Positions 47,810 to 57,703 of a DNA stretch of 64,000 nt are shown in pieces. Position 1 is the first letter of the stretch. The number at the start of each line of letters is the position of its first letter. The DNA is from JAMXLO01 sp037201625 (GTDB taxonomy: Bacteria > Pseudomonadota > Alphaproteobacteria > Acetobacterales > Acetobacteraceae), in the NCBI GenBank assembly GCA_037201625.1, contig JBBCGR010000003.1:2294001-2358000 (forward strand), in the 5' to 3' direction. The position numbers and the translations under genes are program-made. The notes under the pieces were generated by a model. That model saw nothing but the letters and a program-made list of their open reading frames with translations. It searched no databases and was not told the DNA's origin.

Positions 47810-49650
47810 ATGCCAGCCCTCACCAGACCCGTCGCCCTGCTGATCTGCCTCCTGCTGGTGCTGGCCGGCGTCGCGCGGATCGTGGCGGGCTATGCGGCGG
47901 TCAGCGTGACCTGGGACGAAAGGGCGCAGGTGACCAGCGGCATGGAGTGGCTCGCCGATGGCCGCTACACCTTCGACATCACGCATCCGCCCGTCAGCCG
48001 CGCGCTGGCGGCACTCGGCCCGTTCCTGGAGGGCAACGTGCCGCCCATCGCACGCACGCGCGGCGGCGAGATCATCCGGCCGCTGCTGGTCGGCGATGCC
48101 ATCTTCTTCAACGGCGACGCCCCGGCCCACAATCTCTGGCTGGTCCGCATCGGCAACCTCCCCTTCTTCCTCCTGGCCTGCATCGCGGTCTTCCTGCTCG
48201 CGGCCCGGACGATCGGGACATCCTGCGGCCTGCTCGCCCTGCTACTGTTCAGCACGCTGCCGCCGGTGCTGGCGCATGCCGGCCTGGCGACCACCGATAT
48301 GGCGCCGACCGCGACGACTGCGCTGGCCGTGCTCGCGTTCATCGCCTGGCTCGACGATCCGGCGCTGCTCCGCGCGGTGCTGCTGGGCGCCGCGACCGGG
48401 CTGGCGGTGATGGCGAAATTCTCCTGCATCGCATTCCTGCCGCCCGTCATGGCGGGTGCTCGCCGCGTGGTACCTGCTGATCCGCCAGCGGACCGGTCAC
48501 CGGCCGCCACTGGCCCTGCTGCGCCGCGCGGGCGGGGCGATCGCGGCGGCGCTGGCGGTGTTCGTGGTGATCTGGGCCAGCTACCGCTTCTCGCTGGAGC
48601 CGCTCCGTGCCGTCGCGGCGAACGGCACGGACTGGTCGCGCCGGCTGTGGGGGCCGGCCTCTCTGCTCAACAACGCGGTCGACGCCGTGGTGACCCTGCC
48701 GCTGCCCGCCACCGGCTTCGTCCGCGGCATCCAGGCGGTCTATCGCCACAACGAGGAAGGCCACTGGAGCTACCTGCTCGGCGACGTGCGCGAGACCGGC
48801 TGGTGGTACTTCTTCCCGGTCGCGCTGCTGGTGAAGACGCCGCTGCCGACGCTGCTGCTCGCCGCGATCGGCGCCAGCGTGCTGATCCGGCGGTCCTGGC
48901 GCGAGCGGCGCTGGAGCCTGGCCGCCGCGCCGCTGAGCATGCTCGCCTTCGCCCCCGTCCTGCTGGCCAGTCACATCACCATCGGCGTGCGCCACGCCCT
49001 GCCGGTGTACTGCTTCATGGCGGTGGCGGCCGGAGGCGGCGCGGCCTGGCTGTGGAACGGCCTGCGCCGGTGCATGGCGGGTCCCCGCCCTCGTCGGCCT
49101 GCTGTGCGCCTGGCAGGTGGCCGCCGGGCTCGCCTGGCACCCCGACTACATCGCCTATTTCAACGAACTCGCGCTGCTGCGCCGTGAGCCGGTGCTGATC
49201 ATCAGCGACCTCGACCTGGCACAGGATTTCTTCCGCCTGGCCGATGCTCTGCGGGAGCGCCGCGTGCCGCAGGTGGCCGTGGCGCTGTCCGGCTTCCAGA
49301 CCTGCACCGAGGTCGGCCGCCACGACCCGGCGGACTACCATTTCCCGCCCACGACTGAATTGCTGCCGGACCACCCGCAGACCGGCTGGATCGCGGCCAG
49401 CTACCACCCGCTGTACGTGGTCGACGGCTATGCCTGGCTGCGCCAGGTTGTCCCGGTCGCCAGGGTGGGACGCTCGATCCTGCTGTACTCCGTGAGCGAG
49501 GCGGATCTCGCCCGACTCGCCCCCACTCCGCCCAGCGGCCCGCACGAGCCGGCGGTCACCTGCGCCGAGCGCGGCCGCCAGGAGGCCGCCTCTGCCGCAG
49601 CCCCCGGGCAGCCGGCCGGCAAACAACTGCCGGCGGCGACAACTGATTGA
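47810..49650 (+). CDS. ArnT/PMT-type membrane glycosyltransferase, frame-disrupted twice
   Basis: Multi-helix membrane protein of about 613 residues with the dolichyl-phosphate-mannose-protein mannosyltransferase-like (GT-C) layout. After a first helix comes VTWDERAQVTSGMEWLADGR, where the Asp-Glu of the first periplasmic loop is the usual catalytic pair, then TFDITHPPVSRALAALGPFL and LATTDMAPTATTALAVLAFI. A periplasmic C-terminal part follows (PDYIAYFNELALLRREPVLI and QTGWIAASYHPLYVVDGYAW). Extra bases near 48453 and 49081 shift the frame. It uses a lipid-linked sugar; acceptor unknown. Confidence 0.8.
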
Positions 49651-49687
49651 CTGGCCTCGCCGGCCCCGGCTGTGCACTAATGCCGCC

Positions 49688-50464
49688 GTGGGACTGGTTC
49701 CGTCACCTACGATCCTGAGCGTCGATGAGATGGGACGCATCGCGCCGCCGATCTTCACCTCGGTCGGCCGCGGCGGCGCCAACGCGCCGGGCGACGTGTT
49801 CGTCGTCCAGTCGCTGCTCAACGACCGGCTGCCCAAGCCGCACGCGCCGATCCCGGTCAACGGCGTCGCCGATGTCGGCACCACGCTCGCCATCGAGACC
49901 TACCAGGCGGTGATCCTGCAGATGACGCCGCCCTCGGGGCGCATCGATCCGGGCAGCCCGACCTATTACGCCCTCGCCGCCCGGCCGCTGGTCGAGAATG
50001 CGCCTCCCCCCTCGGTCGGGCATTTCGGCAAGGTGCCGCCCGAGGTTGCGGACGCGGCCATGACCTCCCGCCAGAAATGGACCGTGCCGGCCTCGGTGAC
50101 GGTGGCGCAGTGGGCGGTGGAGAGCGCCTGGGGCGCCTCGATGCCGCCCGGCAGCAACAACCCGTTCGGCATCAAGGCCGTCGGCGACCAGCCGTCCGTC
50201 GAAAGCCCGACGCGCGAAGTGATCAACGGCGAGAACATCACCATCACCGCCCGCTTTCGCGCGTTCGACTCGCTCTCGCAGGCATTTGATGAACATGGCC
50301 GCCTGCTGGCGACCGCGCCCGTCTACAAGAACGCAATGAAGCAGGCGGCGGACCCCGAGGCCTTCGCCGATGCCCTGACCGGGGTCTATGCCACCGACCC
50401 GAATTACGGCTTCACGCTGAAATGGGTGATGCAGAACTACGGCCTCGGCCAGTACGATCGCTGA
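49688..50464 (+). CDS. Glucosaminidase-domain protein, peptidoglycan hydrolase
   Basis: Predicted N-acetylglucosaminidase of 258 residues, FlgJ/LytG-like fold. An N-terminal part (to about 100) resembles a peptidoglycan-binding repeat (FVVQSLLNDRLP, NGVADVGTTLAIETYQAV). The catalytic domain has the Glu in VAQWAVESAWGASMPPG and the motif NNPFGIKAVG, then FDSLSQAFDEHGRLLATAP. No signal peptide is visible. The GTG at 49688 was taken; an ATG at 49727 is an alternative. It lies upstream of tssL and tssM and may be used for wall remodelling or as an exported effector with them. Confidence 0.78.
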   Translation: MGLVPSPTILSVDEMGRIAPPIFTSVGRGGANAPGDVFVVQSLLNDRLPKPHAPIPVNGVADVGTTLAIETYQAVILQMTPPSGRIDPGSPTYYALAARPLVENAPPPSVGHFGKVPPEVADAAMTSRQKWTVPASVTVAQWAVESAWGASMPPGSNNPFGIKAVGDQPSVESPTREVINGENITITARFRAFDSLSQAFDEHGRLLATAPVYKNAMKQAADPEAFADALTGVYATDPNYGFTLKWVMQNYGLGQYDR

Positions 50465-50494
50465 GCACGCACCGGCGCGAGCGGAACCAGGCGA

Positions 50495-51937
50495 GTGAGC
50501 GACAATCCGTTTTCCGAACCCGCGGATGACGACAGGACGGTGATCCGCCCGCGGCCGGGAAGCCGTCGCCCGGCCACGCCCCCTGCCGCTCCGCCCACTG
50601 CCGCGCCGCCTGCCGCTCCACCCGTTGGCGCACCCTCCCCGGTTGCGGCCCCTGCCCCGCGCCCTGCTGCCCAGCGTCCGGCTGCCGCACCTCCAGCCGC
50701 CACGGCGCCCGCGCCGAAGGCGGCGCCGTTGCCGGTGGCCGATCCCGATGGGCCGCCGGCGATCAGCGTCTCGCCACTGATCGCCGCGGCCTCGCCGCTG
50801 CTGCAATTGCTGCCGCGGCTGCGCGCAATGCGGCGGGCGCCGGACCCGCAGGCGCTACGCGCGCGCGTCCAGCAGGACCTGCGCGACTTCGAGCGCCGGG
50901 CGCGCGACGCCGGCATCGCCATGGACCTGCTGCGTCCGGCGCATTACGCGCTGTGCGCCAGCATCGACGATGTGGTGCTGAACACGCCGTGGGGTGCCGC
51001 CGATGGCTGGCGGGAGCAGACGCTGGTGGCGGCGCTGCATCCCGGCTCCGGGCCCGACCAGTTCTTCACCCAGCTTCGCCAGATGCGCCGCGAGCCCGAC
51101 CGGTTCCTGCCGGTGATCGAGCTGATGTATCTCTGCCTGTCGCTGGGCTTCATGGGGCGCTATCGCCAGGCCCGCGGCGACGGCGAGTTGGACCAGGTGC
51201 GCGCCGAGGCCTATGCGGCGATCGCGGCAATGCGCCATGCGGAGCCGGAGCTGTCGCGGCACTGGCGCGGCGTGGCGGCGCCGTACCAGACCGCGCGGCG
51301 CGGGCTGCCCGCCTGGGTGGCGCTGGCCGGTGCGCTCGCGCTGTGCGGCGGCCTGGTGTTCTGGGCGTCCACCAGCCTGAACGCCGCGTCGGACGGGCTG
51401 CAGGCCCGCGCGCTCGCGACGCCGCCGTCGCACATGCCGCAACTGACCCGCACCGCCGTCGTCCAGGCGCTGCCACCGCCGCCCGCGCCGCCGGAACCGA
51501 CCGTGCTCGACCGGCTGCAGGCCGGGCTGCGGCCTGACATCGACAGCGGCGCGGTCAGCCTGCTGGGGACCGCCGCCACGCCGGTGATCCGCATCGCCGG
51601 GAAGGGCATGTTCGCCGCCGGCAGCGCCACGGTGCAGCCCGCCGCGCTCCCGCTGCTGGACCGCGTGGCCGCGGCGCTGCGGCCGGAGACCGGGCGCCTC
51701 CAGGTGCTGGCCTATACCGACGGCCAGCCGTTCCGCAGCGTGCAGTTCCCGTCGAACTTCCAGCTCTCGGCGGCGCGCGCCAATGCGGTGCGCACGCTGC
51801 TGGGCCGCGCGGTCGGCGACCCGGCGCGGATCGGCGCCGAGGGGCGGGCCGATGCCGACCCGATCGCGCCGAACACGACGGCCGATGGGCGGGAGCGGAA
51901 CCGGCGGGTCGAGATCGTGCTGCGCCGGCAGGACTGA
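50495..51937 (+). CDS. tssL: Type VI secretion protein TssL (DotU) with C-terminal OmpA domain
   Basis: Inner-membrane component of the type VI secretion trans-envelope complex, 480 residues. A proline/alanine-rich N-terminal region (RPRPGSRRPATPPAAPPTAA) is followed by the DotU core (HYALCASIDDVVLNTPWGAA, CLSLGFMGRYRQARGDGELD), one membrane helix (LPAWVALAGALALCGGLVFW) and an OmpA-like peptidoglycan-binding end (FAAGSATVQPAAL, QLSAARANAVRTLLGRAVGD). The start is GTG at 50495. The tssM gene follows by 7 bases. The OmpA fusion makes a separate TagL unnecessary. Confidence 0.92.
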   Translation: MSDNPFSEPADDDRTVIRPRPGSRRPATPPAAPPTAAPPAAPPVGAPSPVAAPAPRPAAQRPAAAPPAATAPAPKAAPLPVADPDGPPAISVSPLIAAASPLLQLLPRLRAMRRAPDPQALRARVQQDLRDFERRARDAGIAMDLLRPAHYALCASIDDVVLNTPWGAADGWREQTLVAALHPGSGPDQFFTQLRQMRREPDRFLPVIELMYLCLSLGFMGRYRQARGDGELDQVRAEAYAAIAAMRHAEPELSRHWRGVAAPYQTARRGLPAWVALAGALALCGGLVFWASTSLNAASDGLQARALATPPSHMPQLTRTAVVQALPPPPAPPEPTVLDRLQAGLRPDIDSGAVSLLGTAATPVIRIAGKGMFAAGSATVQPAALPLLDRVAAALRPETGRLQVLAYTDGQPFRSVQFPSNFQLSAARANAVRTLLGRAVGDPARIGAEGRADADPIAPNTTADGRERNRRVEIVLRRQD

Positions 51938-51944
51938 GCGCATC

Positions 51945-54900
51945 GTGCAGCCGCTCCTCGACGCCGTCCTTTCGCGCTGGTGCGTCAGCTTCCTGGGGAC
52001 CGCGCTGCTCGCCGGCCTCGCCTGGTTCTTCACCCCTTTGCTGCCGGGCTTCGAGGACTGGCTGCCGCGCCTCGGCCTGGTCGCCGTGCTGCTGCTGGCC
52101 TGGGGCGGCACCAACGCGCTACTGGACCTGCGCCGGCGGCGGCGGGATGCGGCGCTGACCCGGGGGATCGCCGCCAGCGCCGAGCAATCCGAAGAGGCAC
52201 AGGCGCTGCGGGCCAGGCTCGCGGCGGCCCTGGACCTGCTGCGGCAGACGCTGCGCCGCCGCGGCTACCTCTACGAACAGCCCTGGTACGCGATCATCGG
52301 ACCGCCCGGCGCCGGCAAGACCACGGCACTGCTGAACGCCGGCCTGCGCTTTCCGCTGGCCGAGCAGATGGGCCAGGGCGCCGTCGCCGGCATCGGCGGC
52401 ACGCGGCTATGCGACTGGTGGTTCACCGAGGAGGCGGTGCTGATCGACACCGCCGGCCGCTACACGACGCAGGATTCCGACGCCGCGGTCGACCGCGCCG
52501 GGTGGGAGACGTTCCTGACGCTGCTGAAGGACACCAGGCCGAAGCAGCCGTTGAACGGGCTGCTGGTGGCCTTCCCGCTCAGCGACATCGCGCAGGCATC
52601 GGCAGCCGACATAAAGGCGCATGCCGCCACGATCCGCGCCAGGATCGACGAGCTGCAGGCGCGCTTTGGCGTGCGGATGCCGGTCTACGTGCTGTTCACC
52701 AAGGTCGACCTGATCGCCGGCTTCACCGAATACTTCGACGACCTGGACCGCGACGGGCGCGCCCAGGTGTGGGGCGCCACGTTCGACCTGGCGCAGGACG
52801 CGGAGGCACCGCTCGCCGGCTTCCCCGCCGAGTTCCGCGCGCTGGTGGAGCGGCTGAACGCTCGGCTGTTCGACCGCTTGGAAGCCGAGCGGAATGCCGA
52901 CCGGCGGGCGCGCATCGCGATGTTCCCCGGCCAGGTGGCGAGCCTGGAGCCGGTGCTGGCGGAATTCCTGCGCGCGGCCTTCGCCGGGGGATCCGGTGAT
53001 CCGGCACCGCTGCTGCGCGGCGTCTATTTCACCTCCGGCACGCAGGAGGGCACCCCGATCGACCGGCTGACCGGCACCCTGGCCCGCGCCCTGGGCGTCG
53101 ACCAGACGCGGACGCAGAGTCTGCAGCCGGTGCAGGGGCGGAGCTATTTCCTCGAGCGGCTGCTGAAGGAGGTCATCTTCGGCGAGGCGCTGCTGGTCGC
53201 CCGCAGCCCGGCCGCCGAGCGCCGCCGGCTGCTCCTGCGCACCGCCGGCTATGCGATGGCCGGGCTGCTGGTGGTGGCCACCGCCGGGGTCCTCTGGCAG
53301 GCGCGGAGCAGCGGGCAGCGCCAGATCGACGCGTCCGAGGCCGCCCTCGCCCGCTACGAACAGACGGCGGGCGGCTTGCAGCTCGATCCGGTCGCCGATG
53401 ACGACCTGCCGCGCCTGGTGCCGCTGCTCGACCAGGCGCGCGCCCTGCCGCGCGGCAGCGACGAACCGGCCTGGCTGCCGGTACTGCTGTCGCAGCGCGA
53501 CAAGCTCGATGCGTCGGCGCGCACGGTCTACCGCCATGCGCTGGAATGGGCGCTGCTGCCGCGGCTGGTCTGGCGGTTGGAGAGCCAGTTGCGCGGCAAC
53601 CTCAACAATCCTGATTTCCTCTACGAGGCGACGCGCGTCTACCTGATGCTGGGCAATGCCGGCCCGCTGGACGCGCCGCTGGTGCGCGAGTGGATGACGC
53701 TGGACTGGCAGGCGGCCTGGCCCGGTCTCGGCTTCGTCCCGCTGCGCGACGGGCTGCTGGTGCATCTCGATGCCCTGCTGGCCAATCCCCTGCCGCAGGT
53801 GCAGCTCGACGGGGAACTGGTCGCCGCCGCACGCAGCCGGATCGCCACGGTGCCGCTGGCGCAGCGCGTCTATTCCCGCATCCGGCCGTCCGCCGCGGCG
53901 CAGCGCCTGCCGCCATGGCGGCCGAGCGACGAGCTGGGGGCGGCCGGCGTGCCGCTGTTCGTCCGCGCCTCGGGCAAGCGGCTGGCCGATGGCATTCCCG
54001 GCTTCTTCACCCTCGACGGCTTCCACAAGGTGCTGCTGCCGTCGCTCGGCAGCGCGGCGAAGTCGGTGGTGTCCGAGAGCTGGGTGCTCGGCGACCGCAT
54101 CGCATTCGACCCGAGCGGGCCGCAGATGCAGGCGCTCGAGCGCGATGTCGTCGCGCTGTATGAGGCGGACTACGCGCCCGCCTGGGACCTGATGCTGGGC
54201 GACCTCAACGTGGTGCAGTTGCGCAGCCTGTCGCAGGCGGCGCAGGACCTCTACATCCTGGCCTCGCCGGAATCGCCGATGCGGCGGCTGCTGGCGTCCG
54301 CGAGCCGGCAGCTCACCTTGTCGGAGCCGCCCGAGGGCAAGGAGCAGACTGCCGCGCCGCAGCCCGACCCCGGTTCGGCGTCCCGGCTGCAGGCGCTGCT
54401 GGGCACGCCGCCGCCCGTCGCCCAGGCCGCGCCGCTGGCACTCGGCCACGAGATCGATGAGCGCTACCAGGCGCTGCGCGACCTGGTCGGCGACGGCCCG
54501 GGGGCGCCGATCGACCTCGCGCTCCGCAGCCTCGGCGACACGCAGCAGCAGGTGGCGAAGCTGGCGGCGACCCTGGTCAGCTCCGGCGCATCGGCCTCGG
54601 CCGGCGGCGCCGCCGATCCGCTGCTGGCCCTGCGCGCCGATGCGGCACGCCAGCCGCAGCCGTTCGGCCGCTGGCTCACCGAGATCGCCGCCAGTGTCAG
54701 CGCGCTGCGCAGCGGCGATCCGCGCCAGCAACTGGCGACGGTGTTCAACGCCAGTGGCGGGCCGGCGGAGCTGTGCCCGGCGGTGGTCAACGGCCACTAC
54801 CCGTTCGCGCCGGCCGCGGCGGAGGATGTGCCGATCGCCGATTTCACCCGGCTGTTCGCGCCGGGCGCGGCTTTGGACGGGTTCGTCAACACGCTGCTGC

Positions 54901-55445
54901 GGCGCTATGTGGACATCTCCGGCCGGCCCTGGCGGCTGCTGTCGGCCGATACCGCCGCCGCCCCGGTGACGGCGGCCGATCTCGCGCAGTTCCAGCGCGC
55001 CGCGGCGATCCGCGATGCGTTCTTCGCCGATGGCGGCACGCGGCCGCGGTTCCGGCTGGACGTCACGCCCGCCAATGCCGACGCGGCGACGAAGCAGGTG
55101 GTGCTCGACATCGACGGCACGCCGATCAGCTACGTGCGAGGGCCGCAACGCGCCACCCAGGTGACCTGGCCCGGGTTCAGCCTGCAGCCGACGGTGCGGC
55201 TCACCTTCGATCCGCCACCCACCGGCCGTCCCGCCACGCTCCAGGAGACCGGGCCGTGGGCGCTGTTCCGGCTGTTCGCGCGCGGCCGGATGCAGCCGCA
55301 GCCGGGCTCGGCCGACCGCTTCATGCTCACGTTCCAGGTCGGCGACCGGCAGGCGGTGTTCGATCTGCGGCTGCCGGGATCGGCCAACCCGCTCGCGGCC
55401 GGACTGCTGACCGAGTTCCGCTGCCCGGCCGTGCGGGCGAACTGA
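51945..55445 (+). CDS. tssM: Type VI secretion protein TssM (IcmF)
   Basis: Inner-membrane protein of 1166 residues that joins TssL and the outer lipoprotein in the T6SS membrane complex. Two N-terminal helices, Walker A GPPGAGKTTALLNAGLRFPL near residue 120, the cytosolic G-like domain (TRLCDWWFTEEAVLIDTAGR, VLFTKVDLIAGFTEYFDDLD), a third helix (AGYAMAGLLVVATAGVLWQA) and the large periplasmic C-terminal domain up to FRCPAVRAN. It is intact in a single frame. GTG at 51945 is taken, 7 bases after tssL. No tssJ, tssK or sheath genes lie near. Confidence 0.93.
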   Translation: MQPLLDAVLSRWCVSFLGTALLAGLAWFFTPLLPGFEDWLPRLGLVAVLLLAWGGTNALLDLRRRRRDAALTRGIAASAEQSEEAQALRARLAAALDLLRQTLRRRGYLYEQPWYAIIGPPGAGKTTALLNAGLRFPLAEQMGQGAVAGIGGTRLCDWWFTEEAVLIDTAGRYTTQDSDAAVDRAGWETFLTLLKDTRPKQPLNGLLVAFPLSDIAQASAADIKAHAATIRARIDELQARFGVRMPVYVLFTKVDLIAGFTEYFDDLDRDGRAQVWGATFDLAQDAEAPLAGFPAEFRALVERLNARLFDRLEAERNADRRARIAMFPGQVASLEPVLAEFLRAAFAGGSGDPAPLLRGVYFTSGTQEGTPIDRLTGTLARALGVDQTRTQSLQPVQGRSYFLERLLKEVIFGEALLVARSPAAERRRLLLRTAGYAMAGLLVVATAGVLWQARSSGQRQIDASEAALARYEQTAGGLQLDPVADDDLPRLVPLLDQARALPRGSDEPAWLPVLLSQRDKLDASARTVYRHALEWALLPRLVWRLESQLRGNLNNPDFLYEATRVYLMLGNAGPLDAPLVREWMTLDWQAAWPGLGFVPLRDGLLVHLDALLANPLPQVQLDGELVAAARSRIATVPLAQRVYSRIRPSAAAQRLPPWRPSDELGAAGVPLFVRASGKRLADGIPGFFTLDGFHKVLLPSLGSAAKSVVSESWVLGDRIAFDPSGPQMQALERDVVALYEADYAPAWDLMLGDLNVVQLRSLSQAAQDLYILASPESPMRRLLASASRQLTLSEPPEGKEQTAAPQPDPGSASRLQALLGTPPPVAQAAPLALGHEIDERYQALRDLVGDGPGAPIDLALRSLGDTQQQVAKLAATLVSSGASASAGGAADPLLALRADAARQPQPFGRWLTEIAASVSALRSGDPRQQLATVFNASGGPAELCPAVVNGHYPFAPAAAEDVPIADFTRLFAPGAALDGFVNTLLRRYVDISGRPWRLLSADTAAAPVTAADLAQFQRAAAIRDAFFADGGTRPRFRLDVTPANADAATKQVVLDIDGTPISYVRGPQRATQVTWPGFSLQPTVRLTFDPPPTGRPATLQETGPWALFRLFARGRMQPQPGSADRFMLTFQVGDRQAVFDLRLPGSANPLAAGLLTEFRCPAVRAN

Positions 55446-55451
55446 CGCCGG

Positions 55452-56093
55452 ATGGACGATGACCCGGCGTTCATCGCGGCCCATGCCGTGCTCGGGCAGG
55501 CACCGCTGGTGCCGGAGATCGCGCTGCACCTGGCCAGCGAGATCACGCCGATCTGGCAGGCGACCGAATCATGGCTCGCCGAGCACAATGTCGAGCCGCC
55601 GTTCTGGGCCTTCGCCTGGCCGGGCGGGCAGGCGCTGGCGCGCCACGTGCTGGACCACCCGTCCTGCGTCGCCGGCCGCCGCGTGCTGGATTTCGCCGCC
55701 GGCGGAGGGATCGCCGCCATCGCCTGCGCGCAGGCCGGCGCGGCCTTCGTGGAGGCGGCGGAGATCGACCGGATGGCGCGCGCCGCGATCGCACTGAACG
55801 CCGCGGCGAACGGCGTGGACGTCGGGCTGCCGGACAGCGACGTGGTCGGCAGCGCCTCCCGCTGGGACCTGATCCTGTGCGGCGACGTCTGCTACGAGGC
55901 GCCGATGACCGCCCATATCCTGCCCTGGCTGCGCCGCATGGCCGGTGAGGCGGAGGTCTGGGTCGCCGATCCTGGCCGCGCCTACCTGCCGGCCGACGGT
56001 CTCACGGCCTTCGCCACCTATCGCGTGCCCACCAGCCTGGAACTGGAGGACCGCACCGAGCGGGTCGTGACGCTCTACCGACTGGGCGGCTGA
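55452..56093 (+). CDS. Class I SAM-dependent methyltransferase (COG3897-like)
   Basis: Seven-strand methyltransferase of 213 residues. Motif I is RRVLDFAAGGGIAAIACAQA, motif II AAEIDRMARAAIALNAAANG; LILCGDVCYEAPMTAHILPW and VWVADPGRAYLPADG complete the COG3897/Nnt1-like signature, whose relatives methylate lysines of ETF-beta and other proteins. It starts 6 bases after tssM, so co-transcription is likely. Its 3' end overlaps the convergent DUF2125-like gene by 19 bases. The methyl acceptor is unknown. Confidence 0.82.
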   Translation: MDDDPAFIAAHAVLGQAPLVPEIALHLASEITPIWQATESWLAEHNVEPPFWAFAWPGGQALARHVLDHPSCVAGRRVLDFAAGGGIAAIACAQAGAAFVEAAEIDRMARAAIALNAAANGVDVGLPDSDVVGSASRWDLILCGDVCYEAPMTAHILPWLRRMAGEAEVWVADPGRAYLPADGLTAFATYRVPTSLELEDRTERVVTLYRLGG

Positions 56094-57622
56094 CCGGGCG
56101 GCTTGGCCGGCGGAGGCGCGGGCGGCCTGGCCGGCGGCCGCCCCTTGGGGCCCGGACCGCCACCGCCGAGTTGCGACAGGTCGAGCCCGTTCACCGTGAT
56201 CTTGGGCCCGTCGCTGACGACATCCCACACCAGCCGCTGCCCCTCCGGCCGGGCAAGGCCGCGCAGCATGATCAGCACCGGCAGCGCCTGCTGCAACTCG
56301 GGATGCGTCCGCGCCTCGGTCGTGAGGTCGTCGAGCCCGGTGGCGGTCAGCCGTGCCTCGCCACGCCAGGCACCCGGCGAGAGCACCTTCACATGGCCGG
56401 TGCCGTCGATCCTGGCCGGTCCCAGGTCGAGCGACAGCGTCTCCACGCCGATATCGACGCCGCCATGCGCGAAGATCGCGTCGATGTCGGGACCCAGGCG
56501 GTCGTTGCCCGCATCATCGTCGGTCGCGTCCAGCACCAGCTTGTGCAGATCCGCCATCTGGATGCCGGACAGCGTCGGCCGCAGCGCGATACGGTGCGGC
56601 AGATAGGCCGCCATCTTCGGCGGCAGACTGGGGCTGGCAAGCTCGTCGAGCCCGAGGTCGAGCCACGCCTTCAGCCGCCCGTCGAGCGACTCGCCGCCGA
56701 AGCCCAGCTTGAAGCGCTTGATCGACAGGCCGCCGATGCCGGCGATCTCGACCTGCAGCCCGTCCAGCGTTTCTTCCAGGCTCACGCCGGTGAGCATGTC
56801 CTGGAGCGCCGCCACCATCAGTCGCACCTGTGCCTTGGCCGGCTCGGGCAGCTTGCTGCTGGCGCCCTTGCCGGTGAAGTCCGGCGGCAGCGCGCCGACC
56901 AGGCTGCCGGCCGCGGTGACCAGGGCGGACACGCGCTCGCGGTTCACGCCGTCGATGCGGCCGGTCGCGCGCAGCGCCTGGATGCCGATCGCCACCGGCG
57001 TGCCGCCACTGGTCTGTGACGCCGACTTCCAGCCATCCACGGCGGCGTCGATCGTGAGGTCCAGCCGGCCGTTCTGGGTGGGCTTCAGGCTGGTGTCCAC
57101 CAGATAGCGGTCGAACCGCTGCTCCTGCCGCTGGCTGGCGTTCTTCGTCGTCACCACGAGGTCGCCGACCTCGGTATGCAGGTTGGACGGCGTGGCGAAC
57201 GCCGGATCGAACACCCCGTGGGTGTCCTGCTTGCCGATCGAGAACGTGACGTCCATCGGGCCGCCCGCGACATCGGCCTTGTCAGGCAGATCCAGGGTGA
57301 AGCTGCCCGAGGGCGGCACGCTCACCTGATCGATCCCCCAGCGCCCGCCATCCAGCGGGCGGAGGCGCGTGGTGGACACCAGCGGACCGCCGTCCGGACC
57401 GGTCGCACCGCTGATCGGCCAGGTGATCAGGTAGTGGTCATGCTCGCCGGTGACCTTCCAGGGCAGGTCCGGCAGCTTGATCGACGGCCCGAGCAGGCTG
57501 GCCAGCGAGTCCTTCAGTTGCTTCTGGAATGCCTCCGCCTGCGCCGGACCGAGGTCCTCGGCGTGGGCGGCGGCTGGGGCGAGAAGCGGCAGGCACAGCG
57601 CGACACGACGGAACAACTGCAC
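56075..57622 (-). CDS. Secreted DUF2125-like protein
   Basis: A 515-residue protein with signal peptide MQLFRRVALCLPLLAPAAAH and a repetitive beta-rich body (WKVTGEHDHYLITWPISGAT, QVSVPPSGSFTLDLPDKADV, RIALRPTLSGIQMADLHKLV). A hydrophilic proline-rich tail (PPARPPAPPPAKPPGQPP) ends it. The general shape agrees with DUF2125, an alphaproteobacterial periplasmic family of unknown role. A proline-rich end could bind the wall or a partner. It is read opposite to the T6SS genes. Confidence 0.6.
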   Translation of the reverse strand: MQLFRRVALCLPLLAPAAAHAEDLGPAQAEAFQKQLKDSLASLLGPSIKLPDLPWKVTGEHDHYLITWPISGATGPDGGPLVSTTRLRPLDGGRWGIDQVSVPPSGSFTLDLPDKADVAGGPMDVTFSIGKQDTHGVFDPAFATPSNLHTEVGDLVVTTKNASQRQEQRFDRYLVDTSLKPTQNGRLDLTIDAAVDGWKSASQTSGGTPVAIGIQALRATGRIDGVNRERVSALVTAAGSLVGALPPDFTGKGASSKLPEPAKAQVRLMVAALQDMLTGVSLEETLDGLQVEIAGIGGLSIKRFKLGFGGESLDGRLKAWLDLGLDELASPSLPPKMAAYLPHRIALRPTLSGIQMADLHKLVLDATDDDAGNDRLGPDIDAIFAHGGVDIGVETLSLDLGPARIDGTGHVKVLSPGAWRGEARLTATGLDDLTTEARTHPELQQALPVLIMLRGLARPEGQRLVWDVVSDGPKITVNGLDLSQLGGGGPGPKGRPPARPPAPPPAKPPGQPPSR

Positions 57623-57703
57623 GGCCGATCCCTCCCGGGCGAGTAGCGGGCGGACAATACCGCTTGGCGCGGCTGCGCCGCCATGACGCGCTTCACAACT
57701 GCG

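Noticed and set aside
52407..55529. A 1040-codon leftward open frame opposite tssM
   Set aside because: It is antisense to an intact IcmF gene, has no family motif and reflects high third-position GC. The same applies to 30755-32443, 5242-5640 and 41520-43142.
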